From contig NZ_CP118612.1 of assembly GCF_028993555.1 (NCBI RefSeq), forward strand, positions 186,001 through 250,000: a stretch of 64,000 nt of DNA. The letters are read 5' to 3'. A program made the translations under genes and the position numbers. Shown piece by piece: positions 1 to 8,124 of the stretch. The notes beneath the pieces were generated by a model. The model saw nothing but the letters and a program-made list of their open reading frames with translations. It searched no databases and was not told the origin of the DNA. How positions within the stretch are numbered: the first letter of the stretch is position 1; each line of letters starts with the position of its first letter. Source of the stretch: Ensifer adhaerens. GTDB lineage: Bacteria > Pseudomonadota > Alphaproteobacteria > Rhizobiales > Rhizobiaceae.

Positions 1-671
1 CGCAACGCCAAGGATTGTGGGTATCGCTGCGGTGATGCCGATCATCATGATGAGGGCGATCATCGCGCAAAGGGTAAAAATGATGGCAATGAGATTGAGC
101 CTGAGAAACCCACGCTTCTCGACTTCCTGGTAGGCAACATTCATCGCGTCGAAAATCGCGAGCGTACCGCTTCGGGCACTCCAAAGGGTAACGGCGAAGC
201 TGATGAAAAAGGCAAGACTCAAGGTCGCGTCACGCATTTGGACGAGCGCGCGAACCTGGGTCGCGACAATGTCGAATGCCCCCGGGGGGAGGACATAAGC
301 GAGCGTTCTCAAATGCTCCGCTATATCGACAGGATCGGCGAGCAGTCCATAAAGGGCCACGATCGCGCCCAGTGCTGGAAACAGGGCAAGAAGTAGATAA
401 AACGTGACGCCAGCTGCAACGAATGCGACCCGGTCGTTGGAGACTTCGTTTATGACGCGCCAAAGCACATCATAGAGCCCCTTGGGAGGTATTTCCTCGG
501 GTACATTGGCGTTGCGGCCGCGACCTTGGTCAATATCGTCGCCTGGGGGATACAGCGTTTCGCCTTGTCTCGCGCTCAGAGTGCGCCCTTTAAGCGGAGC
601 AGCCAGAGCGAGAGCACCGCGATCGCACAAAAGCTGACGACGACTTGACGATCGGTTGACTTTAAGGCCAT
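1..671 (-). CDS. YihY/BrkB family inner membrane protein, 3' end cut by window edge, probable frameshift near the start
   Basis: Reading the minus strand gives a hydrophobic protein with the family's pattern: a short RGR-containing linker, then IPPKGLYDVLWRV, then AAGVTFYLLLALFPALGAIV and further membrane helices running off the window edge. This family (YihY/UPF0761, formerly called ribonuclease BN) is of unknown function. The frame holding the conserved part has no ATG upstream of it; a TTG at 630 is the only plausible start. A second frame begins with ATG at 671, encodes MALKSTDRQ and a membrane helix, and stops at 576. Rhizobial homologues as I recall them begin with such a helix followed by the linker, so a frameshift between about 576 and 600, real or from sequencing, would join the two. 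It lies 96 bp downstream of the next gene on the same strand. Confidence 0.75.
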
Positions 672-767
672 CGGCAAAGTTCCCCCCAGTTTTCCTTTCT
701 AACGGCTGCCACGCAGAATGGATGCGCAGGAAACCGTTTTTCGCCTGTGCGGCGTGATCCTGAAGGC

Positions 768-1097
768 TCAGCGGGGCCGCACGAACGCGGTCCAGACGTA
801 TCCCACAACACCAGCCATAACGAGAGCGGGAACGAAGTGGCGTCTGACCTTGTTTTCTACCGCTTGGATGGCGACATTTGCCTCTAACACGGCCAATCGC
901 GAACTTCCGGCTGCGATGGTGGCGAGTTCTGTGCGAAGCCGGATTACGTCTGTCCGCAAAGCCTCTAGCTGCGCCGCGCGAGTGAGATGGTAGGATTGGA
1001 CGTTAGTGCTGCCCGCCGTCTCGCGATCAGTTCCTTCCCGTGTCGTGTCGGTCAACTGCGATGCTTCAACACTGTCATCGCGTGTCTGATCCATCAT
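768..1097 (-). CDS. Small hypothetical membrane-anchored protein
   Basis: A 109-aa protein (108 aa if the second Met at 1094 is used). The first half is polar and rich in Asp, Glu and Thr. Residues about 40-85 are likely helical (AQLEALRTDVIRLRTELATI, possibly coiled coil), and a single C-terminal membrane helix follows (FVPALVMAGVVGYVWTAFV). The layout suggests a C-tail-anchored or single-pass inner membrane protein. A strong AAAGGAGG ribosome binding site lies just upstream, and an EcfG-like promoter sits at 1124-1148, so it is probably a stress-induced envelope protein. I do not recognise a named family. Confidence 0.75.
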   Translation of the reverse strand: MMDQTRDDSVEASQLTDTTREGTDRETAGSTNVQSYHLTRAAQLEALRTDVIRLRTELATIAAGSSRLAVLEANVAIQAVENKVRRHFVPALVMAGVVGYVWTAFVRPR

Positions 1098-1123
1098 GGC
1101 GTAGTCCTCCTTTGGTTCCTTTC

Positions 1124-1148
1124 AACCGAGGAGGATGACCGTTGTTCC
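1124..1148 (-). promoter_or_regulatory. EcfG/RpoE2-like promoter
   Basis: On the minus strand: GGAAC (1148-1144), 16 bases, GGTT (1127-1124). This fits the alphaproteobacterial general-stress consensus (GGAAC-N18/19-TT). It is placed 27 bp upstream of the start at 1097. Confidence 0.65.
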
Positions 1149-1299
1149 ACCATCGCGCTTCTCAGCCGCACCGAAGACGCTGAAACATTATTACTTCGGG
1201 GAGGCAATGCGGTTTGACCGGGGAAGACTGGACGAGGGCTCCCGTCGTTGCCGCCGCTCTCTGCGGGATCGAACGCCCTCTCGGATCCGCAGCGAAAAC

Positions 1300-2079
1300 T
1301 TAGTTCTTTTTCTTGGCGCTAACCGTAGCCTTCGTCGTGAGCCGGAAATCGGCCATCTCCTGCGCCGTCAAATAGTAGAGATGATCCGGCGGGGTTTCCA
1401 AAGCGTGGAACCAAAGGCCCGCAGAAATTCCCATTGTGTCGAGATGGCGCGCGACCCGGGCAGTGGCAGACTGGGCTGCAGACATGGCTTCCTCTGCAGT
1501 CGGCCGGTCATTGGTGCCGCTGAATAGCTGGTGCACACCAACTACCGCGTCAGATTCCACAAGGCGCTCGACACCGCCTGATAGGATAATCGGGCAGGAG
1601 GATGCGCACAGCGCTCTCGATGCCACCTTGGTGCGAAGTCTCTTGTCTCTGATCAGCTTGGAGATCGCCAACGCGTCGTCGACCGAACCGCCCGGGGAAT
1701 TGAGCTCAACGGTTTCGACATATTCACCGCGTTGTTGGATCTCGCGGGCAAATCGCAAAGCTGCGCCTAAGTCGAGCGTCCCCTCCGCAAGCAAGGAGCC
1801 GCCTGGGCCAAGATCGAATGTCATGGCCTTCGCTAAATCTTCGATCGGGCTTGCCGGAGTTGCCGTAGGCCTGTTCGGATCCACATTGGTTCCCGCAGGT
1901 GGCAAGAAGGGTGGCGTGTGGGATGGATCGAAGGCTGGCAGCTGCGTCTTCGTCGCGATTTCGCGAACGTCGATAAGGAGAAAAATTACCGTCAACGCCA
2001 GCAGCAGCAGGAAGGTGCCCCGCATCAACGCGCCATCGTCCAGGCGCTTCAGCACCCTGATCGGTTCATCGATCCTCAT
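1300..2079 (-). CDS. Membrane-anchored periplasmic Clp-like (COG3904-type) serine protease
   Basis: About 259 aa. One N-terminal membrane helix (LMRGTFLLLLALTVIFLLI), then a Pro-rich linker, then a ClpP/crotonase-like domain. The oxyanion motif VELNSPGGSVDDAL and the motif ALCASSCPIILSGG, carrying the likely serine nucleophile, match periplasmic ClpP-like proteins. These are predicted to act in envelope protein turnover or membrane protein quality control. I chose the ATG at 2079 because AAAGGA lies about 10 bases upstream and it leaves only a 14-bp overlap with the stop of the upstream gene (ending at 2066); the longer frame to 2166 would overlap by 101 bp. The overlap argues for translational coupling with the membrane protein encoded just upstream, probably a partner. 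The C-terminus is basic (SAKKKN). Confidence 0.8.
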   Translation of the reverse strand: MRIDEPIRVLKRLDDGALMRGTFLLLLALTVIFLLIDVREIATKTQLPAFDPSHTPPFLPPAGTNVDPNRPTATPASPIEDLAKAMTFDLGPGGSLLAEGTLDLGAALRFAREIQQRGEYVETVELNSPGGSVDDALAISKLIRDKRLRTKVASRALCASSCPIILSGGVERLVESDAVVGVHQLFSGTNDRPTAEEAMSAAQSATARVARHLDTMGISAGLWFHALETPPDHLYYLTAQEMADFRLTTKATVSAKKKN

Positions 2080-3379
2080 TCGATCGATCCTTTGGACGAG
2101 TTCGTGGATCGAGACTGGTGATGTTGTTTTGCTCCTCCGGTCTTTTCTCTGGTTCCAGCTCTGCAACAGCCTCTTCGAGGTTTATCCCGTTTTTCGTCAA
2201 GGCGCGCTGCACTTCCAAAGCCTGCAAAAGTTCGGCTGCCGTGATGCGCTCCGCAAAGGGCATGCTTTCCTCCTGTTTGCGGATTGCACCATGGGCGACG
2301 GCGAGAATGAAGACCAAGACGCCGGGCAGCAGATCGATGGAGATGGCGCCGGCCCAGGCGGGAATAAAGTCTGCGGCGTAACGCAGCACAGCTTCTGCGG
2401 AAGATAGCGGCACAAACCTGCGTTCCGTCACCGGTGTGCGCGCAAGGATTTCGTCGGCGGCGTCGGAAAGAACCTTTGACTGGGCGGCGACCGAAGCACG
2501 TACCGTTGCCATTACCCTGTCCTGACGGTCGACAAGGTCTGCATCGCCACCGTCGGCAACAGGAGCAATAAAGCCGAGAGAAAGATCGTCGGCCGCGCGG
2601 CGGATCGAAGGGGCGATCGACGTCTGGCCGAGCGAGGCTATGACGCCCGTGAGCGCTACGACTTCTGAGGAAAATTGATCGGCGCGCGGCTCGATTGCGC
2701 CGGGTGCCGACACCAGGGTGCGCATGATCCCCAGCCGCTTTTGTCCCTGATTGAACAAGGTGGTTACTTGTTCGCGCGAAGCGTTGATTCCGCTCTCAAG
2801 ATCTTTCATCTGCGCTGACATTTGAGACAGCAGCTGCACGACGCTTCCAGAGCCTGTCGTGCCGGTGAGAGCGCCTGATTGCCGTTCAGAAAGGGCAAGC
2901 TGAGCGAACCGTTCGGATGCGCGCTGGATGTCGGGCAGAAGGCTCTGGGCGGCCAGCGCGTTTTGGTGCGCCTGGTCAAGGTCGGCGGTATAGTCCTCGA
3001 CGGTTTCTGCAAGATGCTGCTCGAGTGCGGCAGAACCGGCGAGTGCCGCCGCATTCAGCCAGCTGGACATAGCGACGATCATGGCCGCGCCTAGGGCCAT
3101 GACGCCGAGCATGGAGGCGCGACCCGTATGGGTGGTGATATGCGGATAAAAGCGGGCCATATAGGACCAGAACGCGTAGATGCCGACTGAAACGGAAGCC
3201 GAGTAGATGATCGCAGCAAAGAACACCGCGGTCGGCGAGCCATCGAGGATGCTGCGGACGCCGAGGTAGGTGTACACGCCTGACGCCAGGGCCAGCACTG
3301 CTACGGCAAACCGCGTCATCGTCTCGACGGCGGCAACCCCGTCGTGCAAACGTTGGGATGCGCCGGTCGCCATGGGCAA
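2066..3379 (-). CDS. Multi-pass membrane protein with large extracytoplasmic helical domain, partner of Clp-like protease
   Basis: A 437-aa protein not assigned to a named family. Three hydrophobic helices occupy about residues 22-115 (FAVAVLALASGVYTYLGV; VFFAAIIYSASVSVGIYAFW; MLGVMALGAAMIVAMSSWL). They are followed by about 240 residues of Ala/Gln/Glu-rich helix (for example LEQHLAETVEDYTADLDQAH) that is likely coiled coil and extracytoplasmic. A last membrane helix near residue 375 (LLPGVLVFILAVAHG) leads to a charged cytoplasmic tail. The topology resembles a scaffold or sensor. Its 3' end overlaps the Clp-like protease gene by 14 bp, so the two are likely made together and may form a membrane protease complex. 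This is inferred from context only. Confidence 0.75.
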   Translation of the reverse strand: MPMATGASQRLHDGVAAVETMTRFAVAVLALASGVYTYLGVRSILDGSPTAVFFAAIIYSASVSVGIYAFWSYMARFYPHITTHTGRASMLGVMALGAAMIVAMSSWLNAAALAGSAALEQHLAETVEDYTADLDQAHQNALAAQSLLPDIQRASERFAQLALSERQSGALTGTTGSGSVVQLLSQMSAQMKDLESGINASREQVTTLFNQGQKRLGIMRTLVSAPGAIEPRADQFSSEVVALTGVIASLGQTSIAPSIRRAADDLSLGFIAPVADGGDADLVDRQDRVMATVRASVAAQSKVLSDAADEILARTPVTERRFVPLSSAEAVLRYAADFIPAWAGAISIDLLPGVLVFILAVAHGAIRKQEESMPFAERITAAELLQALEVQRALTKNGINLEEAVAELEPEKRPEEQNNITSLDPRTRPKDRSNEDR

Positions 3380-3553
3380 GTCTCCGCAAAAGGAATGTAT
3401 TCCTTAAAAGAGGATGAAGAAACAGGCGGAATAAAGGCCGGCTTCTTTGCGGTGGCGTGTGGTTTAGAGCCCGTCGTCAGGTAGCTCGCACTCAAGAAAG
3501 CGCAAAGGCAGGCCGTCAGACCTCACCATCGGCTTACGAATCCGCGTCTTTCC

Positions 3554-4180
3554 TCACGATTTGATGGAGCCTTGGGCGAGTGAAGCACGCACCTTGGCAT
3601 GTACCGGCACGGTCAGGTAGCGATGGATGAGATCAGGAGACGCCCTCTTGCCGTGATGCTTCATCATCTCAGACAGCAAGATCCGATCTCCTTCGAATGG
3701 CTCATATTTCAATGACGACCCGGCAGCGATGCGGCCGCTTTCTATGACCCGACAGTAAAATCCGGGGCGGGCGGCTGTCAGATATCTCTTGGCGAAGGCA
3801 GGGTCACCTAGCCACTCACACAAGGTACGACACGGCATTCTTGGCGCTGTCGCTTCCAGCACGACGTTTCCAATGGAGAAATGGTCGCCAAGCGCGACAA
3901 TCCGGTTATCCAGCCCTTCGATGCATAGATTTTCTCCGAAAAACCCCGGCGGGATGGCTTTGTTCAATAGGCCTTCCCACCAAAGACGGGTTATGTTTCC
4001 CTCCACGCACAGCGCCTGCTCGGGGCCGCCATGATGCTTGCGGTTGCAAACGGCGTCGTCTTCAAGGCCCTCAGCGGTCACTGACATAGCGAAGTTGATA
4101 GGTTGCTTGTGGATTCCCGTCCGGACCGTTTTGCCAGGTCGATCCTCGGGTATTCCCACGCATACGGCCAGCACCCTCAT
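3554..4180 (-). CDS. MOSC domain protein (YiiM-like)
   Basis: About 208 aa from the ATG at 4180. MOSC domains bind sulfur carried on a conserved cysteine and occur in molybdenum-cofactor sulfurases and in YiiM-type proteins that help detoxify N-hydroxylated bases. Visible family signatures are KHHGGPEQALCVEGN, PPGFFGENLCIEGL, LEATAPRMPCRTLCEWLGD (with the conserved Cys) and a C-terminal helical extension. The start at 4180 has GGAAGG about 7 bases upstream and begins directly on the conserved MRVLAVCVGIP strand. The same frame stays open to 4321, but the extra 47 residues look unlike the family. It stands alone on the minus strand. Confidence 0.85.
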   Translation of the reverse strand: MRVLAVCVGIPEDRPGKTVRTGIHKQPINFAMSVTAEGLEDDAVCNRKHHGGPEQALCVEGNITRLWWEGLLNKAIPPGFFGENLCIEGLDNRIVALGDHFSIGNVVLEATAPRMPCRTLCEWLGDPAFAKRYLTAARPGFYCRVIESGRIAAGSSLKYEPFEGDRILLSEMMKHHGKRASPDLIHRYLTVPVHAKVRASLAQGSIKS

Positions 4181-4337
4181 GCGTCCGCCTTCCGCAACGA
4201 CTTGCAACTCGCTGTCAGAGTTCAGAGCAGGGCCACCATCGCAGCGATCGATCGCGAGTGCCGCCAAGGCCGCATCCAGCAGGACCGCACGGCTGGCTTT
4301 GTTTCGATATGCTCGAGACATGGTCTCACCTCAAATA

Positions 4338-4548
4338 TCAGGGAACGCAAAACTTCAACGCGTCATCGCAAGATCCGAAGGACAGACGCCCAGCATTTGC
4401 ATCGGTGCATTCGTCGAGCGCCTCCGCGTACGCAATTCCGTGATCCACCGGCCAACAGTCGCTGAGCAAATGCGCCGCTTGAACACCGGTGTCCAAACGA
4501 TCTGCACCCGTCGAGCGCGGGCAACTGAATGATGATGCATTCGTCCGA
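4338..4548 (-). pseudogene. DUF982 family pseudogene (frameshifted paralogue of the gene at 5360)
   Basis: Three minus-strand frames together rebuild a DUF982 protein: DECIIIQLPALDG in one, VQIVWTP in the next, then AAHLLSDCWPVDHGIAYAEAL and ECTDANAGRLSFGSCDDALK in the third, up to a stop at 4338. The intact copy at 5360-5605 has the same segments in one frame. Compared with that copy, a G is missing in the run at about 4507-4510 (GGG instead of GGGG), and two extra bases lie between the VWTP and the LLS segments. DUF982 proteins are about 80-90 aa and of unknown function, and they are abundant in rhizobia. Confidence 0.75.
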
Positions 4549-4698
4549 AGTAACATCGCCCGATCCTCTGTCCTTGGGCATAACGAGGGGATAGCCCGTT
4601 CGTTCCCGTCCACATGTCGAAGCGGGCCACGGCCCAGTCAGGCAGTGGATGCGGAACAATCCCGTGCGCTGTCTATTGTTGACTGAAGGAGTCTACCA

Positions 4699-4926
4699 AT
4701 GACGCGGGATATTAGAAACGCCACGTTTTACGTATTGAAGCAGGACGACCCTTCAACGCTTGGCGATGCAGTTCCGGTTGGGTTTGACGAGGCTTACGAG
4801 GAGGCCAAGAAGCTCACGGAAAACGGTGGAGCCGTTCACGTTCTTTATACAGAGGACGCAACCCAGATGCAGCTGACACGGTTCGCCGAGGCCGGCATCA
4901 GAACCAGCCTGGCTTCTCAAGGGTAG
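4699..4926 (+). CDS. Small hypothetical protein
   Basis: A 75-aa soluble acidic protein with no membrane segment or signal peptide. It starts at an ATG with a clear GAAGGAG site 8 bases upstream. The body alternates predicted strand and helix (TFYVLKQDD; FDEAYEEAKKLTENGG; VHVLYTEDATQMQLTRFAEAG), consistent with a small folded alpha/beta domain. It sits between the DUF982 pseudogene and a Pro-rich small gene in a run of stress-type genes. A GGAAC is present upstream (at about 4651), but the spacing to a downstream TT box does not fit well, so I do not call a promoter. Function unknown. Confidence 0.75.
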   Translation: MTRDIRNATFYVLKQDDPSTLGDAVPVGFDEAYEEAKKLTENGGAVHVLYTEDATQMQLTRFAEAGIRTSLASQG

Positions 4927-5052
4927 GAGGCAAAAAAGCGACTGCTGATCAAGGGCCGTGATGAAGCGCGATTGGCATGCGGGCGTAATTCCCGGATGGA
5001 CTGAGGCACCCCGCGCAAAAGTCCAACGTGCCTATCGACACAACCAACTCCC

Positions 5053-5078
5053 GGAACAAACACAGCCAGCTATCGGTT
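5053..5078 (+). promoter_or_regulatory. EcfG/RpoE2-like promoter
   Basis: GGAAC (5053-5057), 17 bases, GGTT (5075-5078), 23 bp upstream of the ATG at 5102. Confidence 0.65.
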
Positions 5079-5101
5079 TGCCTCATGAAGAGGAGCCCAG
5101 T

Positions 5102-5272
5102 ATGAATACGATGCCGACTGAACCGATCCCGAGGCCCCCTGACCCTAAATTCCCGCCAGGAATGCCGCCGGACGTGCCGTGTCCACCGATCGAGGAACCA
5201 GAGCCCGACATCCTTCCGGACGAGGTTCCCAATCCGAACCCGGATGAGAATGATCGGCCACCGAAGCAGTAA
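5102..5272 (+). CDS. Small Pro/Asp/Glu-rich protein
   Basis: A 56-aa protein made largely of Pro, Asp, Glu and Asn (for example PRPPDPKFPPGMPPDVP), so most likely disordered. I use the ATG at 5102, which has GAAGAGGAG about 7 bases upstream and lies directly below an EcfG-like promoter; the frame is open further up to 4958, but that part overlaps the promoter. It recalls the disordered acidic protein at 27368 in composition and promoter type, though I see no clear alignment between them. A hydration or desiccation role is conceivable but not shown. Confidence 0.65.
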   Translation: MNTMPTEPIPRPPDPKFPPGMPPDVPCPPIEEPEPDILPDEVPNPNPDENDRPPKQ

Positions 5273-5308
5273 GCGTGACTGCGGTGCAGACAGCGCAGCA
5301 AGCGGAGC

Positions 5309-5333
5309 GGAACGATGGCCGCAACCCGGAGTT
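5309..5333 (+). promoter_or_regulatory. Possible EcfG/RpoE2-like promoter (weaker)
   Basis: GGAAC (5309-5313), 16 bases, AGTT (5330-5333), 26 bp upstream of the DUF982 start at 5360. The downstream box has A in place of the usual G or C. Confidence 0.4.
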
Positions 5334-5359
5334 ATGTTCAAAGAGAAAGGGAGCCGGCG

Positions 5360-5605
5360 ATGATCGAAAGTTGGAACGAATGCGTGATCATCCAGCTTCC
5401 GGATCTGGACGGGGTGCAAATAGTATGGACACCCGGCCGCGCAGCCACGCTGCTTAGTGAGAGTTGGCCGATCGATTACGGAGTCGCCTATTTGGATGCC
5501 CTCAACAAATGCACGGACGCAATGCTAGGCACCTACCCATGGGAACAAGCGCGAGACGCATTCCTGGAGGCCATTGCCGAGGCTAAGGTCGCAAAGCTGC
5601 GCTAA
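5360..5605 (+). CDS. DUF982 domain protein
   Basis: An 81-aa protein filling the whole DUF982 domain. The core matches the family: VIIQLPDLDGVQIVWTPGRA, LLSESWPIDYGVAYLDAL, CTDAMLG, and WEQARDAFLEAIAEAKV at the C-terminus. The family is small, soluble and of unknown function, and is common in multiple copies in rhizobia. The start at 5360 has GGGAG 8 bases upstream; a longer frame begins at 5315 but adds no family sequence. A decayed paralogue lies at 4338-4548 on the other strand. Confidence 0.85.
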   Translation: MIESWNECVIIQLPDLDGVQIVWTPGRAATLLSESWPIDYGVAYLDALNKCTDAMLGTYPWEQARDAFLEAIAEAKVAKLR

Positions 5606-5724
5606 ATCGCAATGCCGCCGCCGGGAGAATAGTATCGGCGTGCCCCTTGAAGTGAACATTTCCCTGAGAGCTCGCTGGATGTCCCCTTAATGGCGGCGCC
5701 CAGTTGTCAGTGGGACATCTAGTC

Positions 5725-5958
5725 CTAAGGCTGAGGCTCGTTGGCCTTGTACCTAAACATACAGACATCAGTGGGCTGGCTACGGGATTGGGAAGTTTCC
5801 GATCGCGTCGCCCCTGGCTGTAGTGGCAAGACGTCTTGACCATGGGCGAGGCGGTGCAGGATGAGGTCCATCGCTGCCCGAAGATTGGCGCCGGTCACGT
5901 CCAAGCGGGCGGCCAGACTGTTATCGTTCGGCATGGATCTCATGCAACCCCGAGACAA
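5725..5958 (-). CDS. Hypothetical small protein
   Basis: An open frame of 77 codons, or 72 from an internal Met at 5943. The middle part (LAARLDVTGANLRAAMDLIL, HRLAHGQDVLPLQ) looks like a plausible helical segment, while the C-terminal third is low in structure. No promoter, membrane helix or family signature is visible. It could be a real small gene or a chance frame; base composition alone does not decide this. Confidence 0.35.
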   Translation of the reverse strand: MSRGCMRSMPNDNSLAARLDVTGANLRAAMDLILHRLAHGQDVLPLQPGATRSETSQSRSQPTDVCMFRYKANEPQP

Positions 5959-6133
5959 TTAGCCCAGCGTTTGCGTTCGATTCGGTCGCAGGTGAGGTGA
6001 ACGCTTCACCATGCCATCTCCCTGTGCATGAACCATGAAGCGTTGAAAGCGCAGCGGCTCACTCACCACCAGCCTGAGGTTTTCCAAAGCCGTGATCAAG
6101 CTTCGTCGGTAATTCACCGTTCGGCCCGTCCAA

Positions 6134-6158
6134 GGAACAAGGTTCAGACTTGCTGGTT
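6134..6158 (+). promoter_or_regulatory. EcfG/RpoE2-like promoter of the holin-like/DUF3618 operon
   Basis: GGAAC (6134-6138), 16 bases, GGTT (6155-6158), 48 bp upstream of the first gene of the operon at 6207. Confidence 0.65.
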
Positions 6159-6206
6159 TGAGGCACAATGACTTGGTGCTCCTGCCCGATTGAAGAGGAG
6201 GCGCAG

Positions 6207-6776
6207 ATGATCGACGACCCAAGAGATCGCACACCCCAGCAACAACAAAGATTTTTACTGCCCGACGAAAATAACCGGGACGCGGAGAGTCTTGGCGATA
6301 ATTCCGCCGATTGGCAGAGCGAAGGCCGGGGCGGCGAAAGTCCGCGCCGTGATGATCAGACCAGTCAGGCTAAAGAAGCCGCGGCGCGCGCCGTGGAGCA
6401 CGAGAAGAATGCACTGGCGCGCCAACTACGCGGCCTGGCAGGCGCCATGGAAAAGGTCGGGTCCGAACTTCGCCAATCAGAGCAACCAGCGCTTGGGCGC
6501 TACACCCAGCAAATTGGGAGCTCGATCGGACGGCTGGCGCACGATTGTGAAGATCGAGAGCTCGGCGAAATTGCCGCGATGGCAGAAGATTTCGGGCGAA
6601 AGCAGCCTCTCGCCTTCCTCGGCATGGCGGCAATAGCAGGGCTAGCAGCGAGCCGTTTCCTTTCGGCCTCAACACAGCGATCCCACACCAATCCGGAAAG
6701 GGCACGGCCGAACGCTCCTCCCGCGCGCGCCAGGGACGGTGATTGGGACTTTGAGAAGGAGTTGCGAGATGCTTAA
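6207..6776 (+). CDS. Hypothetical protein, first gene of a stress-type envelope operon
   Basis: A 189-aa protein. It has a polar, disordered N-terminus, then a long amphipathic helical region (AKEAAARAVEHEKNALARQL; MEKVGSELRQSEQPALGRYT) and a short hydrophobic stretch (PLAFLGMAAIAGLAASRFLS) near residue 145, which would anchor it in the inner membrane. The ATG at 6207 has GAAGAGGAGG just upstream. Its end overlaps the start of the holin-like gene by 8 bp, and that gene in turn overlaps the DUF3618 gene, so the three are one operon. This trio is often found together in rhizobia, with members annotated as nutrient-deprivation-induced proteins. The exact role is unknown. Confidence 0.8.
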   Translation: MIDDPRDRTPQQQQRFLLPDENNRDAESLGDNSADWQSEGRGGESPRRDDQTSQAKEAAARAVEHEKNALARQLRGLAGAMEKVGSELRQSEQPALGRYTQQIGSSIGRLAHDCEDRELGEIAAMAEDFGRKQPLAFLGMAAIAGLAASRFLSASTQRSHTNPERARPNAPPARARDGDWDFEKELRDA

Positions 6777-7188
6777 CCCCCGCGATGACCGCCCTCTTTC
6801 GGAACTCATGACAGTCTTGGTCACTGACATATCCGGGCTTTTCCGGAAAGAAATCGATCTTGCAAAGGCCGAGGCAGGAGAAAATCTGGATCGCGCTATC
6901 GGCAGTCTCGAGACGCTTCTTGTGGGGCTCATTTTCGCCATCGCCGCCATTGGCGTGCTTTTGAGCGCCGTGGTGCAGGGTCTCAGCGCGTTCCTCGTCG
7001 GCCAGGGCATGCAGGAGGCAAACGCCGACGCCTTGTCAGCCGTAATCGTCGGCGTCCTCGTCGCTTTACTCGCATGGGCAATGATCTCGCGCAGCCTTGC
7101 CAAACTGTCGAACCGCACCATGCGCTTCGACAAGACAACGGCGTCCCTCCAGCGTGATCTCGAGGTAGCCAAGGAGACAGTACGATGA
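6769..7188 (+). CDS. Phage holin family / DUF1469-type (Phage_holin_3_6) membrane protein
   Basis: A 139-aa protein. The N-terminal part (LSELMTVLVTDISGLFRKEI) is the typical amphipathic start of this family, followed by two membrane helices (LLVGLIFAIAAIGVLLSAVV and ALSAVIVGVLVALLAWAMI) and a charged tail. Despite the name, chromosomal members are not shown to be phage holins; they are thought to be envelope proteins of stressed cells. The ATG at 6769 has AAGGAG upstream and overlaps the preceding stop by 8 bp. Its own stop overlaps the next start (ATGA at 7185). Confidence 0.85.
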   Translation: MLNPRDDRPLSELMTVLVTDISGLFRKEIDLAKAEAGENLDRAIGSLETLLVGLIFAIAAIGVLLSAVVQGLSAFLVGQGMQEANADALSAVIVGVLVALLAWAMISRSLAKLSNRTMRFDKTTASLQRDLEVAKETVR

Positions 7189-8120
7189 CCACCGATACGC
7201 ATTCGCCTGCCGAGTTAGAGCGGGAGATCGACGCCGACCGACAGAGGATCGAAGAGACGCTTCACGCCATCCAGGAGCGGATGTCGCCCGGTGAGTTGAT
7301 GGATGAATTTCTGGATTACGTGCGGCGCAGCGGCGGAGCTGAATTTCTCAAGAACCTCGGCGGTGCGATGAAAGCCAATCCAATTCCAGTGGCCCTGACG
7401 GGTGTCGGCCTTGCATGGTTGCTGGCGGATCCTGCGTCGCGCGCACCTCAAACTCTACCCCCAGACAATGGTGCAGACAATTATCCACTCGCGTCTGTCA
7501 GTGGCACTTTACGGCGCGTTGGGCCGGTCGAGGCAAATTTTGGCGAGCGCTACAGCCACTTCGCAGACGACAATGGCAGTCGCTTCCGCGCCCGTACCGA
7601 TACCGCCGGCCGTCGAGCCGGACATTTCGTCGATCCGACCGGTACCGTCTATCGTGGCTTTGCCGACACCGCCGGGCGAGCGATCACTGATATTCGTGAC
7701 GAGAGGGGAAATTTGTTCGATGAAGCGTCTGGCTGGGCATCGGCAACGTGGCGAGAAATGAAGGGCGCGGCAAGCGGACTTTCCGATACCATTGCTGGTA
7801 CCGGCCGGTCAGTGGCAGACGGCGCTCGCGATGTTGGCCAGGCGGCACATGCCCGCGGAGCGCAGTTGAACGCGGCCATTCTAAGCAACTTTCGCGACCA
7901 GCCGCTGGTTGGAGGTGCGCTTGCGTTTGCCATCGGCGCCGCGATTGGCGCCGCACTGCCTGCGACCGCACTGGAGGATGAGGTGGTCGGCGAGACTGCG
8001 GACCGAGTTCGCGATCAACTCGCGGCCACGGCCGATGCCGCGGCAGAGGGGGCAATCGACGGTGTAAAAGGAGTTTTGGACGAAGCAAAGAAGGCGAGTG
8101 AGGCACGTTCTCCCGGATGA
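7185..8120 (+). CDS. DUF3618 domain protein (nutrient deprivation-induced type)
   Basis: A 311-aa protein. Residues 1-60 match the DUF3618 pattern (LEREIDADRQRIEETLHAI) and are followed by a short hydrophobic stretch (PIPVALTGVGLAWLLA). The central region is Gly/Ala/Arg-rich with repeat-like segments such as AGHFVDPTGTVYRGFADTAG. A second hydrophobic segment (LVGGALAFAIGAAIGAALP) lies near residue 250, before an acidic helical tail. Start and upstream stop overlap by four bases, so it is translationally coupled. A 45-bp piece of its 3' part (about 7974-8018) recurs almost unchanged at about 20229-20273, inside a decayed region. Confidence 0.85.
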   Translation: MTTDTHSPAELEREIDADRQRIEETLHAIQERMSPGELMDEFLDYVRRSGGAEFLKNLGGAMKANPIPVALTGVGLAWLLADPASRAPQTLPPDNGADNYPLASVSGTLRRVGPVEANFGERYSHFADDNGSRFRARTDTAGRRAGHFVDPTGTVYRGFADTAGRAITDIRDERGNLFDEASGWASATWREMKGAASGLSDTIAGTGRSVADGARDVGQAAHARGAQLNAAILSNFRDQPLVGGALAFAIGAAIGAALPATALEDEVVGETADRVRDQLAATADAAAEGAIDGVKGVLDEAKKASEARSPG

Positions 8121-8124
8121 ACGC

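Noticed and set aside
4651..4675. GGAAC upstream of the small gene at 4699
   Set aside because: The spacing to the next TGTT is 19 bases, outside the usual range, so no promoter was called.
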